A stretch of DNA of 64,000 bases from Euptelea pleiosperma (GCA_035048495.1 CM068548.1:13319464-13383463), one strand, 5' to 3'. Positions 45,352-57,329 are shown, numbered from the stretch's first letter. Made by a program: numbers and translations. The notes: generated by a model not told the origin, from the sequence alone.

Positions 45352-48300
45352 ATGCTGACTTGCATCGCTTGTTCGAAGCAGCTTGGCGGTGGATCGCTTC
45401 ACCAACCCGAAGACGAAGAGACCGCCGGGACGCCGAGCACTAAGCATGCCATCAAAGCTCTCACTGCTCAGGTACTCGAAGCTAGGGTTTCTATTCTGGT
45501 CTTTCGTCCTGGTTTCTCTCTCGTCTCAACTCAAGTTAGGGTATGTGATGAGAGCTGGAAAATTTTCAGATCAAGGACATGGCGTTGAAGGCGTCAGGGG
45601 CGTATCGACACTGCAAACCATGTTCGGGATCGTCAGGTCATCATCAACACCAGAACTACGCCGAGTCTGAGGTCGCTTCGGCTTCGGAGAGGTTTCACTG
45701 CTCGTATCGTCGAACCGGGAGCTCGAGCTCGACGCCCAGGCTGTGGGGGAAAGAAATGGAGGCGAGATTGAAGGGGCTTTCAAGCGGCGAAGGGACCCCA
45801 CCTTCGATGAGCGGTCGGGCTGAATCGGTTGTGTTCATGGAGGAAGAAGAACCCAAGGAGTGGGTCGCGCAGGTCGAGCCTGGTGTTCTCATTACCTTCG
45901 TCTCTCTACCTCAGGGAGGCAACGATCTCAAGCGGATTCGCTTCAGGTACTTCTCGTCCTCTCGATTGATAATTGACGGCTGTGACTCGTTTTATGACAG
46001 TGGATAACATGTTTTTAGTATCACTGTGTTAGGCTAATAACAAGCTCTACTACCGTTGGATTCTTGATTTGAATCAAACGGAGAGAGGGGGGTGAGTGTG
46101 CATACCGTCATGCTTTGTCGCCATGAATCGTACAGTGGACATAATACAGTGGCAAATGTATGTTATTATTTCCTTTTTATTGACGAAAATGCCCTCAAAA
46201 TGGATCGATTTGATTCTCTTTTTTTCTTTTTCTTTTTTCCCCAAAACGAGGAGGGGTGTGTTATGGTATTCTAACCCTTTTTGGTGCGTGGATACTGATG
46301 ACCACCATTTGCACAGTATCAGGACATGTGCACATGCGGATGTTGGGACCCACCATTAAATAGCAGTTGGTCCCACCTGGAGTCCCCTAAGTCAAAATTC
46401 ACCACATCTGATGATTACGTCTTTGCAAACAAAAGGTCAAGTGGTCAAAGCCTCAATCTGTAGGTCAAAGGTGTCTTACCCAAAGAATCAATATTTTCTT
46501 GATGTTTTATACCAGAAATATATATGAATACTTAGCTGCATGTCCAATGTGTGTATAGGCCCACCAATCGTGGTCCCATTAATCTGATTCCACGTAGATG
46601 GACATTGTGTAGCTAGCCAATAAAAAATAATCTGATTTTGGATCATGTCCTTGAGTTGTATGGGTTATCCACTAAGTGGCCCCACATTTGACCAGTTCAG
46701 AATGAGAATTCTTGGTAGAGAAGATTTGCTCACAAGTTTTCTTATTATTTTCTTTTTGGGTGAGAAAGCTAGGGTTAGGCAGACCCCCGCCAGAGATCAT
46801 TTAATAAAGACAAGGATTAAAACGTGTGTGTATTTACAGCAAACTAGAATAGTCTTCTACAATCTGATTTTATTGCATTGAAATGTAATTTTTTGTAATT
46901 TCTCTATTTTATTTCCTTAAAGTTTCTCTAGCTCGTAAGTTTGTCCTGCATAAGCTATTCTTTAATACTTGGGAAGATAAGAATCTCACCCAACCCTTTC
47001 CATGTACAGTGCCTTTAATGACAAAAATGACTTAACTAGCCATTTTCAAACCCTTGGGGTGGTGGGGTTTTTGGGTTGGAGAGATGGGGGTTGCTACTTT
47101 TCATATGCATGGAGATGTCTGTCCAGTCGAAAGATAAATGGGCTTTTTTTGTAATTTGACACAAATGTCCAAAATACTACCTGACAGACATCTGGGTGGA
47201 AGTCAGTCTGGTTTAGAAACGAAAGAAAAAGATGGAAAAACTCCTTCGTTTGGTACTTGGAGTGGGAAGATTTTGATTGTAATTGGAAGTTGGAACCTAT
47301 AGTGAGCATTGTCGAATTGTCCAAGCATACTTCATTTCTACTTTTCATTGCCCGTGTGTTTTGTCATTTCGCTCACACTCTCTGTCATATTGTTGTGAGG
47401 TCTTGGACATCCACATCATCTCTTATTGCCAAACTACATAGACGACAAAAGAGCCACCATAAACTTGAAATAAACAAAGACTGGAGCAGGGTGCAACTTT
47501 AACTTTTTGTTTTTTTTGGAGGAAAAACAGCAGTGATACGATCTCCACTGTATATACAATTTATCAAAATCTTGAATTATAGATCATGTAATGGTGGGGC
47601 CTGGTCCTGATTGTGTGAGTAAGATTGCACTCAATCATGTTCATCTTTTGAATAGGTATTGTTGGCTGGCTCGCAGAAGTTTGATGACGTTCTTCTAGTG
47701 AACAGTCTGTCATACAAGTCGACATTGTCTATGTCCGAGCACTTGGATATGTTGTCAGGGGTCTGCTTCTTGAGAAGCTACCGTCTGATGTGCCTCCCCA
47801 AGGAGGGCCTCCAGCTGAAGTTCCTCGAGAGGATTTGTCAATAATGAATCCATCGAACCATGTTTTATTTGTAGAAAAGTTCTAGTGTGCGATTCACAAC
47901 CATCCCTGCCGAAATCATAGGATATGCCCTAAGCTACCCAGACCATTGATATATGTTGTTAACCTCTTTGATGGGTTATTGGCCAAAAACTTCATAAATG
48001 GGGAAGATCCGTTGATTGATTGATTGATTACTTGCACCTGGAACATCGATCTAAGTATGACCTACAGTTCACTAACAACATACATCTGGAGAATGATCAG
48101 AAATATCTTATAGGGCCATTCACGAGGTTCCTGTCAACTGGACAAGTTGATCCATTGGTATGCAAACCATTTGGAGGGACAGTCGGGTTCATCTGATTGT
48201 CCCGATTTGTGAAGAAGTTAATCACTTCTGTTATTCCTTCAAAAATCTGTTCATTTCTTTTTTGGTGCAATCTGTGCAGTATTTCCAAGTACTAGTTTAT

Positions 48301-50939
48301 GGGCGCTAATTGGTAGTTTACTTGGTTTGACTAGTCGAGAGATGTTTAACAAATGGCAAGCTCAAAGGTGGTGGGCCGAGAACTATGACAAGGTCATGGA
48401 GCTCTACAATGTCCAGAGGTTCAACCGCCAAGCTGTCCCACTTCCAACCCCACCGAGGTCCGAAGATGAGGTGAGCTCCCTACCCCATTTGCTACTTAGA
48501 AAGGTGGCATTAGAAAATTAGGATAGAATAAGTACATGCTATTGCTGTTGCCACAATTTGCTAATTATGGCATGTGTACACCATTGAATTTGCACTGGGT
48601 GGTTGCTAGGAAGCTAGGCCCTACCGCTAACCAAACGTTCCCCAACAAATCCCTTATTGAATCAGTTTTAGGGCCTAGCATTAGGACACTAATGGAAGCA
48701 ATTCCAACAGCTACCCTGTGACGATTGATCGTTGAAAATCTTGTTCATTATGTTTGATGTCCAATATGTCATTTTATTTCTTTCAGAGCTCAAAGATTGA
48801 ATCAGCGGAGGACAGCCCGGTTACACCTCCATTGAGCAAAGAACGCCTACCCCGCAACTTTCACCGTCCAATGGGTATGGGCTACTCTTCCTCAGATTCA
48901 CTTGACCACCACCCTATGCAATCACGCCATTACTATGACTCAGGTGGTCTTGCTTCAACCCCAAAACTCTCAAGCATCAGCGGGGCCAAGACTGAGACAT
49001 CTTCATTGGATGCTTCTATGAGGACAAGCTCATCAAGGGAGGCTGACCGCTCGGGAGAGCTCTCTGTTAGCAATGCCAGTGATGTGGAGACCGAGTGGGT
49101 TGAACAGGATGAGCCAGGAGTCTACATTACTATCAGAGCGTTGCCTGGTGGTACCAGGGAGCTGAGGCGTGTCAGATTCAGGTGAGTGATCGTCTATAGT
49201 CCTCTCAATAACGGTTTTCTTCTGCAAAAACAGGAGTCTTGTGTGGACAGGGGCAATGGGACAAATTTTAGATGCAATTGACGCAGAGGGCTCCTGTGGC
49301 CCTACATAGCTCATTTTTTTGGGCCAACCAACCTCATGGATGTTTAGCCCTGCCTTTGGTAGATATACATAGCAAAAATCAGCTTGATTGATAATTTATA
49401 GCCATTGGATTAATTACCCAAAAAATATACAAAAAACATGCTTGAATCCAACGGCTTGAATCAATCCTAAGAAACTGCTAATATCTATGGCTAGAGAAAA
49501 CCAATCAAGTTGATTTGTGGTATGTATATCCACAAAGGGGTGGGCTAAACATCCATGCGGTTAGTGGGCCCAAAAAATGAGCTATGTAGGGCCACGAGAG
49601 CCCTCTGCATCTAAAAGATTTCCCCTGCAATGTGGGTATGCCGTGTGGTAACTCTAATTAGGTGACACATGGCATGTTTTAAGGGATACATGGGAGGGTG
49701 AACAACTGAACATAGTTTAGATGCAGAGGACAGCCGTGGCCCTACATAGCTCACTTTTTTGGACCCACTGACCACACGGTTGTTTAGCCAACTCATTGGT
49801 GGATAAACAAATTAAAAATCAACACCGTCAGATTTATTACCCCAAAAAATGTTTGAATCCAACGGCTAGAATCAATTCTAAAAATGTACTAAAATCGATT
49901 GCTAGAGACAACCGATTAGGTTGATTTTGGTATGTATATCCAACAAGGGGTGGGCTAAACATCCATGTGGTTAGTGGGCCCAAAACAATATGCCATGTCG
50001 GGCTAGTACAGTCCTTTGCATCGACTGCATCCAGAGTCCTCTACATCTAAATTTTTTCCGATGTAAGCGTCTTGTATGCTTGGCCTGCATCAGTGCAACG
50101 CACACATTGCAGCGAACTGCACTATTAAATAGGTCACAATCTCGTTGTTCAGGAAGAATCAATGGATAGTTTGTCACCTTAGTTGGGACTTGGGCAATAT
50201 ATTTGACCTTTTTTTTTTTTGGGATAAGTGGGCTATATATATTACTCGGATGCCGCATTTATGATTTGGAGAATCAGGCTGCATTGTATATGGTGCAGCA
50301 TCATACATTTCCTCTAATAACAAATCTGGCGTAAAAGGACGCACAAAGTTTCTGATTTTTGGTGTATGTCCCACCCAAGATGTGGAACCACCAGATGAAC
50401 AGCCTTGATCAGCTTATGCGGGGTAGGGTTTATTGGCATTGATGCAGCTTTAATTTTTAAATACAAACGTGTAAATCTTGGTGGGGCCCAGTGAGCAGTC
50501 GAGCCGTTTCGAAAAAATAACCCAGTTTTTGGACCCCTCACTCTCGTGCGTAGTCTAAGAAGTTGTGCCACTGTAGATTTGGTTTTGACTAGTGAAAGCT
50601 GGGGTCCCGGCTTATTTTGCGGACCATTAATTGAGGCCCAAACCTTGCCCCATCATGAGTTGGGTTTTCAAAGCTAGTTAACAAATGACCCCTCGTTGTA
50701 TTCAAGGAACGCTACCATGCAACGCAATCCAACGAAGGAAAGACAAAAACAACTTTCCTGTACTGCGTCGCACCTTTGCCCGCTTTCTGGCAATTCTCCT
50801 TTGTATTTATCCAAGCTTTTATTAATTTGAATTTGGATCGTGTGTGCGCGCGTGGTGCAGCCGAGAAAGGTTTGGGGAGATGCATGCGAGGGTGTGGTGG
50901 GAAGAGAACCGAGCCAGAATACACGAACAGTACTTGTGA
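45352..50939 (+). CDS. BREVIS RADIX-like protein, five exons, complete
   Basis: Exons are 45352-45471, 45570-45946, 48335-48470, 48787-49181 and 50861-50939. All introns are GT-AG and the frame is continuous for 368 residues, normal for the BRX family (roughly 330-390). BRX-like proteins are plant-specific, plasma-membrane-associated and partly nuclear regulators of root vascular growth and auxin-linked signalling. Visible features are the N-terminal [10 protein letters not shown] with two cysteines typical of lipid-anchored members, and the conserved block [20 protein letters not shown] with CKPC. There are two BRX domains, about residues 136-193 ([20 protein letters not shown] ... [18 protein letters not shown]) and 313-368 ([19 protein letters not shown] ... 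[16 protein letters not shown]). A serine-rich linker joins them. Which paralogue (BRX or BRXL1-4) cannot be decided here. Introns 2 and 4 are swollen by repeats. No defects seen. Confidence 0.95.
47657..47888 (+). pseudogene. Exon-like fragment of another gene in BRX intron 2
   Basis: One plus-strand frame (from about 47715) reads [20 protein letters not shown], then [19 protein letters not shown] and [13 protein letters not shown] before a stop at 47884. It looks like real protein rather than chance, and an AG lies just before 47657. I do not recognise the parent gene. It is not in frame with, nor spliced into, the BRX-like exons, so a captured or retroposed fragment is likely. Some further coding-like text follows to about 48010. 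Confidence 0.35.
49266..49616. mobile_element. Foldback element (family FB-C), copy 1, in BRX intron 4
   Basis: TTTTAGATGCA at the left mirrors TGCATCTAAAA at the right. Inward, GTGGCCCTACATAGCTCATT mirrors AATGAGCTATGTAGGGCCAC. The interior shares the ATGTTTAGCC...GGCTAAACATCCATG layout of FB-A, so the two families are related. Confidence 0.75.
49716..50051. mobile_element. Foldback element (family FB-C), copy 2, in BRX intron 4
   Basis: TTTAGATGCAGAGGACAGCC at the left against CTCTACATCTAAA at the right, 100 bp after copy 1 and in the same orientation. The interior is closely similar (GTATGTATATCCAACAAGGGG). Confidence 0.75.
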
Positions 50940-52797
50940 GTTCTGATTGAGTGAACCTGCGGAGGTGGTGAATGTGGCGGCGGCTGTGGAGGTGGCGCTG
51001 TCTCTTCTTTGATTAATTTTAACAGCGAGTGTTGGGGTTGAGTATCTTAGAACACACCGACATCAACATTGCTCTTATACGTCATTTAGTAAGGCGTGCC
51101 CCCAGCTTCTCGGTTTGCTTCGCTCTCTTCCCCTTGGTTAATATATATATAAATACATATGTATCTTATTGTGGGTTGTGGTTTTAAACCCTTTTTTTTT
51201 TTTTTTTTCCTTTTTTGGGTTTTCTTGTGGGTGAATAGCAACGTTTGGGGTACTTAGAACTTAATGGTTGTAGAGAGGTTGATGAGAGGGTTGGATTTGG
51301 AGGAGTGGGAAATGTTAAGAACAGGAATAATAAAATTTTAGTGACATTATTTCAGATTCTCGTGACCATTTCTTTGTCCCATCTGATAATGGAGCTGAAT
51401 TGGAAGCTTGTGAACTTGATGCTAAATTAATATACTACCACACGATTGGAAAGCTGTTGAATTAGAGAGTAAACTGGTACATAGGGAACGCAATCGGATC
51501 AGTATTGATCCAATAGCTTATTGGATCATGGCTCGAATATCCAGGGCCGAAAAGCTATTCGAACTTATGGGATTGCGTGGGGATGTCTTAACAATGAGTC
51601 GATCTGATTAATAAACCTGTTAAATTTGATTTTAAGAAAATAGGTTGTGAATTCGCAAGTCAAGTATTAGTGATTAAAGTGTTGGAAATTAATTGTACTT
51701 TAGTGTATGTAATTCAGATTAAGCAATAAACAATGAAAAGATTGATCACAAAATTTCAGCAGAAATTAAATTATTTTCCGACAGTAATCTTAATCTGTAA
51801 ATTTGTAAGAAAAAGTTTAACTTATTGTACGTGTTAAGAACTATGTATAGATGTTGCCACCCTTTTTGTGCATACACATCGAATGATTCAACCATTTTCT
51901 ATTCTATACCAACATTGTACGAAGAGACGAAGTCACTTGTGTAGTGGCCCAGAAGATGAAGATAAGAAGAGTTCTTGTATATCCCGTCTCTGAGACAGAG
52001 AGATCAACACCAAATAAATATGGGGATTTTATCGACATCCCATTCTTGAGATGTGTAACGAATAGGTGTGTGGGAACTTATACAATGGTAGGAAATGATC
52101 CATGAAAGAGTCAAAGAATGAACAATTGAAAATGACATAAATATAAGCAAAAGGTGAATGAACCCTTGCATTAAAAATATAGGTCAGTAGATACCCAAAA
52201 CTCTCATCCACGCCCAATTTATGCCCTGACCCTACCTAGCGTGGCACGCGTACGTGTGATGTAGAGTGTTTTTCATCCGCACATGAATATTAACATGTTG
52301 AGCTTCTTCAGTGACATTATTTTGTTATTTCTTTCCTCAAAATTATTGAATATGAGATCATTATTATTATATTGCTCTATCAACCAATCTGCAGTCATCT
52401 CCTGATATATAAAGCTGTGGATCATCATATATGCCACAACTATAAATATGAATTAGGTCAGATAATGATACGAAAGTATAGCTTTGAGATCATATGCCTA
52501 GAAATTCCTATGGAAACTTATTGAAATTTTGACAGAGTTTCCTCTATTTCTAGAGGAATCATGGGTACCTGCGACACCTACTAAAACTCAACCACAATGT
52601 GAATACCTTAAACACCATGGGTTGAGTTTTAACGAAGTGGTTCAAGCATTATTTGGGCTAAGATTAATGGTTGAAAAATAATAATGCTCCACATGGCTAA
52701 TAGTCCGTGCTTAATGACATCTCGTCAACAAAAATTGTTCCGTTGTTGCCATTATTGAGGTCGCTGCTGGACCCTCTCGATTGAGTAAATCTTTGAG
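50940..52797. other. BRX-like 3' flank, then intergenic
   Basis: The first few hundred bases should be 3' UTR. TAATATATATATAAATACAT at 51140 could serve in polyadenylation. Beyond that I see no gene; 51490-51620 repeats the GATCCAATAGCTTATTGGATC-type text also present at 39.3 kb. Confidence 0.4.
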
Positions 52798-53130
52798 ACG
52801 AGTAAAACTTCGCCCGACTGCCCATAATATGAGCCGTGGCACACTTTTAGGGGATGATGACCATATGGATGTTTGGCCAATCCCTAAGTGAACCTTCAAA
52901 TCAAAATGCAACCTGATTAGTGATTTCTAAGCGTTGGATTGGCGTCATTATCATGTGTGTGGGAATTTGAGCATTGTTGACCATTATTTGGGTACAAGCA
53001 TCCAAAGGTTTGAAATCTCTAATCAAGGTGATTTTTGGTTTGAAGGCTCATCTAGGGATTGGCCAAACATCCATACGGTAAGTGTCCACTAAAAGTGTGC
53101 CACGTGGCTCATATTGTGGGCCAGGCTCTG
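52798..53130. mobile_element. FB-A foldback element
   Basis: The left end is GAGTAAAACTTCGCCCGAC. Family blocks ATAATATGAGCCGTGGCACAC and GTGCCACGTGGCTCATATTG are inverted to each other. The right terminus is eroded. Confidence 0.65.
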
Positions 53131-53690
53131 ATGATAGACCATAGTATCCGGGGCACATTTTAAGTGACCACGGACAGAATGGCTGTTTGGAGTAACTTGG
53201 TTGACCAGTGACGATCAGCAAAGCCAAGACAGTCCACTATAGGAGCCACGTGTCACATTTTTAGAGGATGCTGACCGTATGGATGTTTGGCCAATCCCTA
53301 GGTGGACCAACAAACCAAAATTCAGCCATATTAGCGATTTCAAACCTTTCCATCTTGTACCCCAATCCAACGCTTAGAAATCACTAATCAGGTTGGGTTT
53401 TCGTTTGTGGGTCCACCTAGGGATTGGCCAAACATTGATCGGGTCAGTGTCCTCTAATAATGTGTCACGTGGCTAATATTGTGGGCGGTCAGTGACTGTC
53501 GCCGGTAAACCAAGTTTTACTCGGCTGTTTGGCCATCCTCGTGGACCTACTGGCCAAAAATCAGTCTGTATGGTGATTTTTCATGGGTTGATTTTGAACC
53601 GAGTGATCCGAGCATTATTTGGGGTAAGATCAACGGTTGAAACGTAATATTGTGCCACGTGGTAACAGTCCATTCTCAATGACGTCCCGT
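53131..53690. mobile_element. Older FB-A element split by a younger one
   Basis: ATTTTAAGTGACCACGGACAG before 53181 continues after 53531 as GCCATCCTCGTGGACCTAC and on to GTGCCACGTGGTAACAGTCC. The two parts make one old FB-A copy interrupted at GGCTGTTTG. Confidence 0.65.
53190..53522. mobile_element. FB-A Mutator-like foldback with perfect 9-bp target duplication
   Basis: Ends GAGTAACTTGGTTGACC and AAACCAAGTTTTACTC are imperfect inverted repeats. GGCTGTTTG occurs immediately before (53181-53189) and after (53523-53531). Interior family blocks present. Confidence 0.85.
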
Positions 53691-53794
53691 CAACAATAAA
53701 ATTATTCGGCTTCCCACTCGAGCTGTCTGCAATTAGTGCCGTTCGCATGGAATCTCTTTTTTCAGCAAATTTTTTATGATAGTCCCTCGTCAAT

Positions 53795-54343
53795 GTTGAT
53801 GATGGACTACATTATAAACCAGATGGCATGTTCTTAGAGACCATTGACCGTACGGTTGTTTGGCCCATCCCTAGGTAGACCTATCGAATAAAAAATCAGC
53901 CTGTTTAGTGGTTTCAAACCGTTGGATCAGAGTCTTTTTAACCGACTCGCAAAGCGCGTCGGGAAGATCACGTTCACGCACCTTAGTCCAAGCCGGTATA
54001 TTTGAATCTACCTATCAACCCATAAAAAGACTCCGATCCAACGGTTTGAAATCACTAAACAGGCGATGTTTTGTCAGATGGGTCTACCTAGGGAGAGTAA
54101 AACTTCCATCACACGAAATTGTAAATCACAAGCCAATGAGTTCTCGGCACGTATACAAGTGCTTTGTAACGTATCCGTGTGCTTTTGCTTTTAGGTATAC
54201 GTGCCGAGAACTCATTGGCTGTGTTTGTGTGATTTGCAATCCGATTGTGACAGAAGTTTTACTCACCCAGGGATGGGCCAAACAACCATACGGTCAGTGT
54301 TCTCGTACTGTGGTCGATCATAAAGGTGATGACGTAAGTTATT
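53795..54343. mobile_element. FB-A element carrying a nested foldback
   Basis: CGTACGGTTGTTTGGCCCATC at the left mirrors GATGGGCCAAACAACCATACG at the right. Around 53935-54040 there is a further palindromic insertion (GACTCGCAAAGCGCGTCGGG region) between mirrored AACCGTTGGATC / GATCCAACGGTTTG blocks. The right arm is interrupted by the element at 54095-54264. Confidence 0.65.
54095..54264. mobile_element. 170-bp hairpin element nested in FB-A, 9-bp target duplication
   Basis: Ends GAGTAAAACTTCCATCACA and TGTGACAGAAGTTTTACTC are inverted. Inside, 54131-54156 and 54195-54220 are perfectly complementary over 26 bases. The flanks ACCTAGGGA (54086-54094) and ACCCAGGGA (54265-54273) are a 9-bp duplication with one mismatch. 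Confidence 0.85.
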
Positions 54344-54352
54344 CATCAGACT

Positions 54353-54589
54353 GAGTAAAACTTCGATGACAGGACAGGAGATGTCGGCACGTGTATTTTG
54401 TACGGACGGACAAACTCGGCCTCGCCCCACACGTACACAGGTGAGTGTTTTGGGAAAAAAGCACTCAAGTACTCACCTGGGTACGTGTGCGGTGAGGCTG
54501 AGGTGGTCCGGCCGTCAAAATACACGTGCCGACATCTCCTGCACTGTCATCTCTCTTGATGACAGGGCCCGATCATCAAAATTTTATCC
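54353..54589. mobile_element. 237-bp full-length hairpin element, perfect 9-bp target duplication
   Basis: Ends GAGTAAAACTTCGATGACAG and GATCATCAAAATTTTATCC are imperfect inverted repeats. 54375-54400 and 54516-54541 are perfectly complementary over 26 bases, and the arms go on pairing with mismatches nearly to the middle (CACACGTACACAGGTGAGTG / TACTCACCTGGGTACGTGTG). CATCAGACT flanks both sides (54344-54352 and 54590-54598). Confidence 0.9.
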
Positions 54590-54598
54590 CATCAGACT

Positions 54599-56879
54599 TA
54601 TGAAGGATCTAGTCTATCTCTATTTTTAAATATGACAGCTGTATTCACGTTGATGCCCCCATTATATATGTTTGGACAAGAGGATCAGAGAGAGACATCG
54701 AGAGGAGAGTGAAGGAAGAGTTCCTTTTTGAATGGCTTTTATGTGGATGGTAAAGCTCTCTCTTTACCCTTTGGTGTTCCAGCATGCTAAGGGGATCTCA
54801 AGGTTTAATTCTATCTTTCTCACTATTTCTATGTTTGAGGTTTTTTTTTCAACAAATGATGTGTTCAAGAGATCTTCTTCTTGTGTTTAAATTTAATCTT
54901 AAGAGCAATAGATGGAGAAAATTTTGAGAATGGATTTGTTTCTAGGGCTAGAATTATTGGATCCAAGAAGTGATTTTATGGTTTTGTAGTAAGTTATCAT
55001 TTGAAGTTTTCGACCTTGTGACATCACTGTGGTAGAAAAACTGAGGATAAGAAAGAAGAAAATAAATAAATAAATAAATAAAATTCCCCTTTTTTGGATA
55101 CTCTATGAAGAGTTTGATCCCATCTTTCAAACCTCCCAAGAAAAAGTAAATATTTTGAAGAAAAAAAATTTGTGCAAGAGTAAAAAAAAAAAAAGAACCT
55201 TTTTCCCTTTTTTTCATTTTAACAACGATTTAGTTGGATCAATTAGGGTTTGATTATGATCTAGCAATGTCAGTTTCCACTGTTAATATTTTTTCTTTTC
55301 AGTTAATATGCTTTTCGTTGGTTTTGGATGCATCTTAGTGAGGTTTGTTGTACCAATTGGTTGAGGAAAGAAGGATTTTATGTTATTTTGTTGAATTTTG
55401 CATGTAAGCGTTTTCCCTCCTTTAAAATTGCTTTGCTTTGTTGGGTCTTTGTAGTTTCAGAGAAGATCTGGGTTAGGGTTCCATGTTTTAGTGAAATTCC
55501 ACCGATTAGGAAGGAGAGAAGGAGGGAAACGAGATTCTGGGTTTGGATTTCATGTGAATCCCACCAGTAACTTTTTTCTTATTCAAATTTTTTTTTTTAG
55601 GGTTTTCTGCCAGCCGGTCTTGGGTGGAAGCACTTGCATCAATTCAAGTTACACTATAATGACCTGTCCTCACAAAATGATATCTCAAAGGTAAATTCAA
55701 CTTTTCTTCTGTTCTTACTTTTTAATGTTGATCATCTAGGCAGATGTGGGTAGTTTCCTATTGACCCTACAAAGGACCCACCAACTCAAATCCAATTATC
55801 TTTTACTATAAGCAAACCTTAACCGAAAAAAAATTGCTGGGGCGAATGCTGGAGAGTGGATATTCCCCCCTTGTGCTGCCCATAGCATTTAGCCCTACAG
55901 ATTCTTTTCCACCTTAACCCAACAATCACTTATTACATCAAAGGCAACACCTTGGGCCTACAAAAATTCTTTCTCCCTCTGTTTCCTTCTAGTGAAGCAT
56001 GTGTAGGAAACGTTAATGCACCATAGTCATTGCTCATTTGTACGCCATCACAGTCATATAATGTTGAAAGTGTTTCAATTTGTATTTCCTTTCTTTTTCT
56101 TGGCTTACTTGCTTGAAAGCTTAACAACCTTTATAATATTGTTATTACTATCAATTTTAAAGTTTCGATAGACAAGATAATTGATAATCGTAGTCTCAAG
56201 CATGCTCAATCTTGTGGTTATTACCTTTTTTGTCTTAACTATGTCAAAAACTTAAACAAGCATCACAAATATGTCACACCAATTAATGATTCTAACTATG
56301 CGAATCCCAAGGTGTGTGCCGCATATTCTGAATCCAACACCCAAATCCAAATCACACAAGGCAAATACACTCTCACATCTAACCCAAGTTATGAAATTTC
56401 AGGGAATTTTTTTTAAAAGATTGTGGAAACGTAACGGTACTACAATATGATTACTCTCTTATAAACTATCTTAACAGTTAATAAGATGTTGTACAAGAAT
56501 AAGATAAAGATGGTGTAGTCACCCCAAATTGATTAGAGGACACATGGTGTGTTTCTGATCATGCTTTCGTTATTTTCTTAAAATGACTATTTTACACCTG
56601 TTGTATATCTAATTGTTAATAATAAGCGATAGAAAATTTTTCAGCATGATTATCTGATGATTCTATGAACTTTTGATAATTTAGGATTTCTAGGTATTTT
56701 GACATTATTCACGAGATACCATGCTTTACACTTTTGGTACCCAAAAAAAATATAATGTTAAAATTTGGACTGTAAACCCCCAAAAACATATTTTGGTCCT
56801 TGTCAAGTGCGTATAACGACACTTAGTACCTAAATAAGTAGCTAGGAAATATTCCCACAAAATATCTAGAAGGTATGTT
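54599..56879. other. Intergenic, no gene supported
   Basis: Promoter-like or exon-like scraps only: (AAAT)n at 55061-55081, A-rich and T-rich runs, and two small overlapping frames at 55328-55694 with no known motif. Nothing RNA-like seen. Confidence 0.4.
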
Positions 56880-57226
56880 GTTAATGCACTATAGTATAAC
56901 TACTAGATATTTTATAAATATCTGGTCAGAATCATTGAAATAGAGTAGATATGTTGAAATATCTGGCCTGACTTTTATTGAAATAGAGTGCAAGTAGTAT
57001 ATACACTATTATAACCAAATATCTAGCCTGACTTAAATGTAAGTAGTATACACCATAGTCATTACTAGTATATACATTATTAAAATTAAATATTTAACTC
57101 GACTTATATTGATTTAGGTGTTCGTAGGATATACTATAGTCATTATTAGTATATACACTATTATAACTAAATATATAGCTTGATTTACAAACTTAGGTGC
57201 TAGTAGTATACACCGTGGCCATTACA
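56880..57226. repeat. Degenerate AT-rich tandem repeat, about 60-85 bp period
   Basis: The block AGTATATACACTATTATAAC followed by AAATATCTAGCCTGACTT recurs with indels about four times (near 56997, 57049, 57140 and, partly, 57205). No coding. Confidence 0.6.
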
Positions 57227-57282
57227 AAAGTTTATAAATATGAGAGATAGCGCATTCTCTCAAATAGATCCAAAATTTGCTG

Positions 57283-57311
57283 TATATATATATATATATA
57301 GAGAGAGAGAG
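57283..57311. repeat. Compound (TA)n(GA)n microsatellite
   Basis: Nine TA units run straight into five to six GA units. Confidence 0.9.
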
Positions 57312-57329
57312 GTTGTGGAAGGTATTCTT

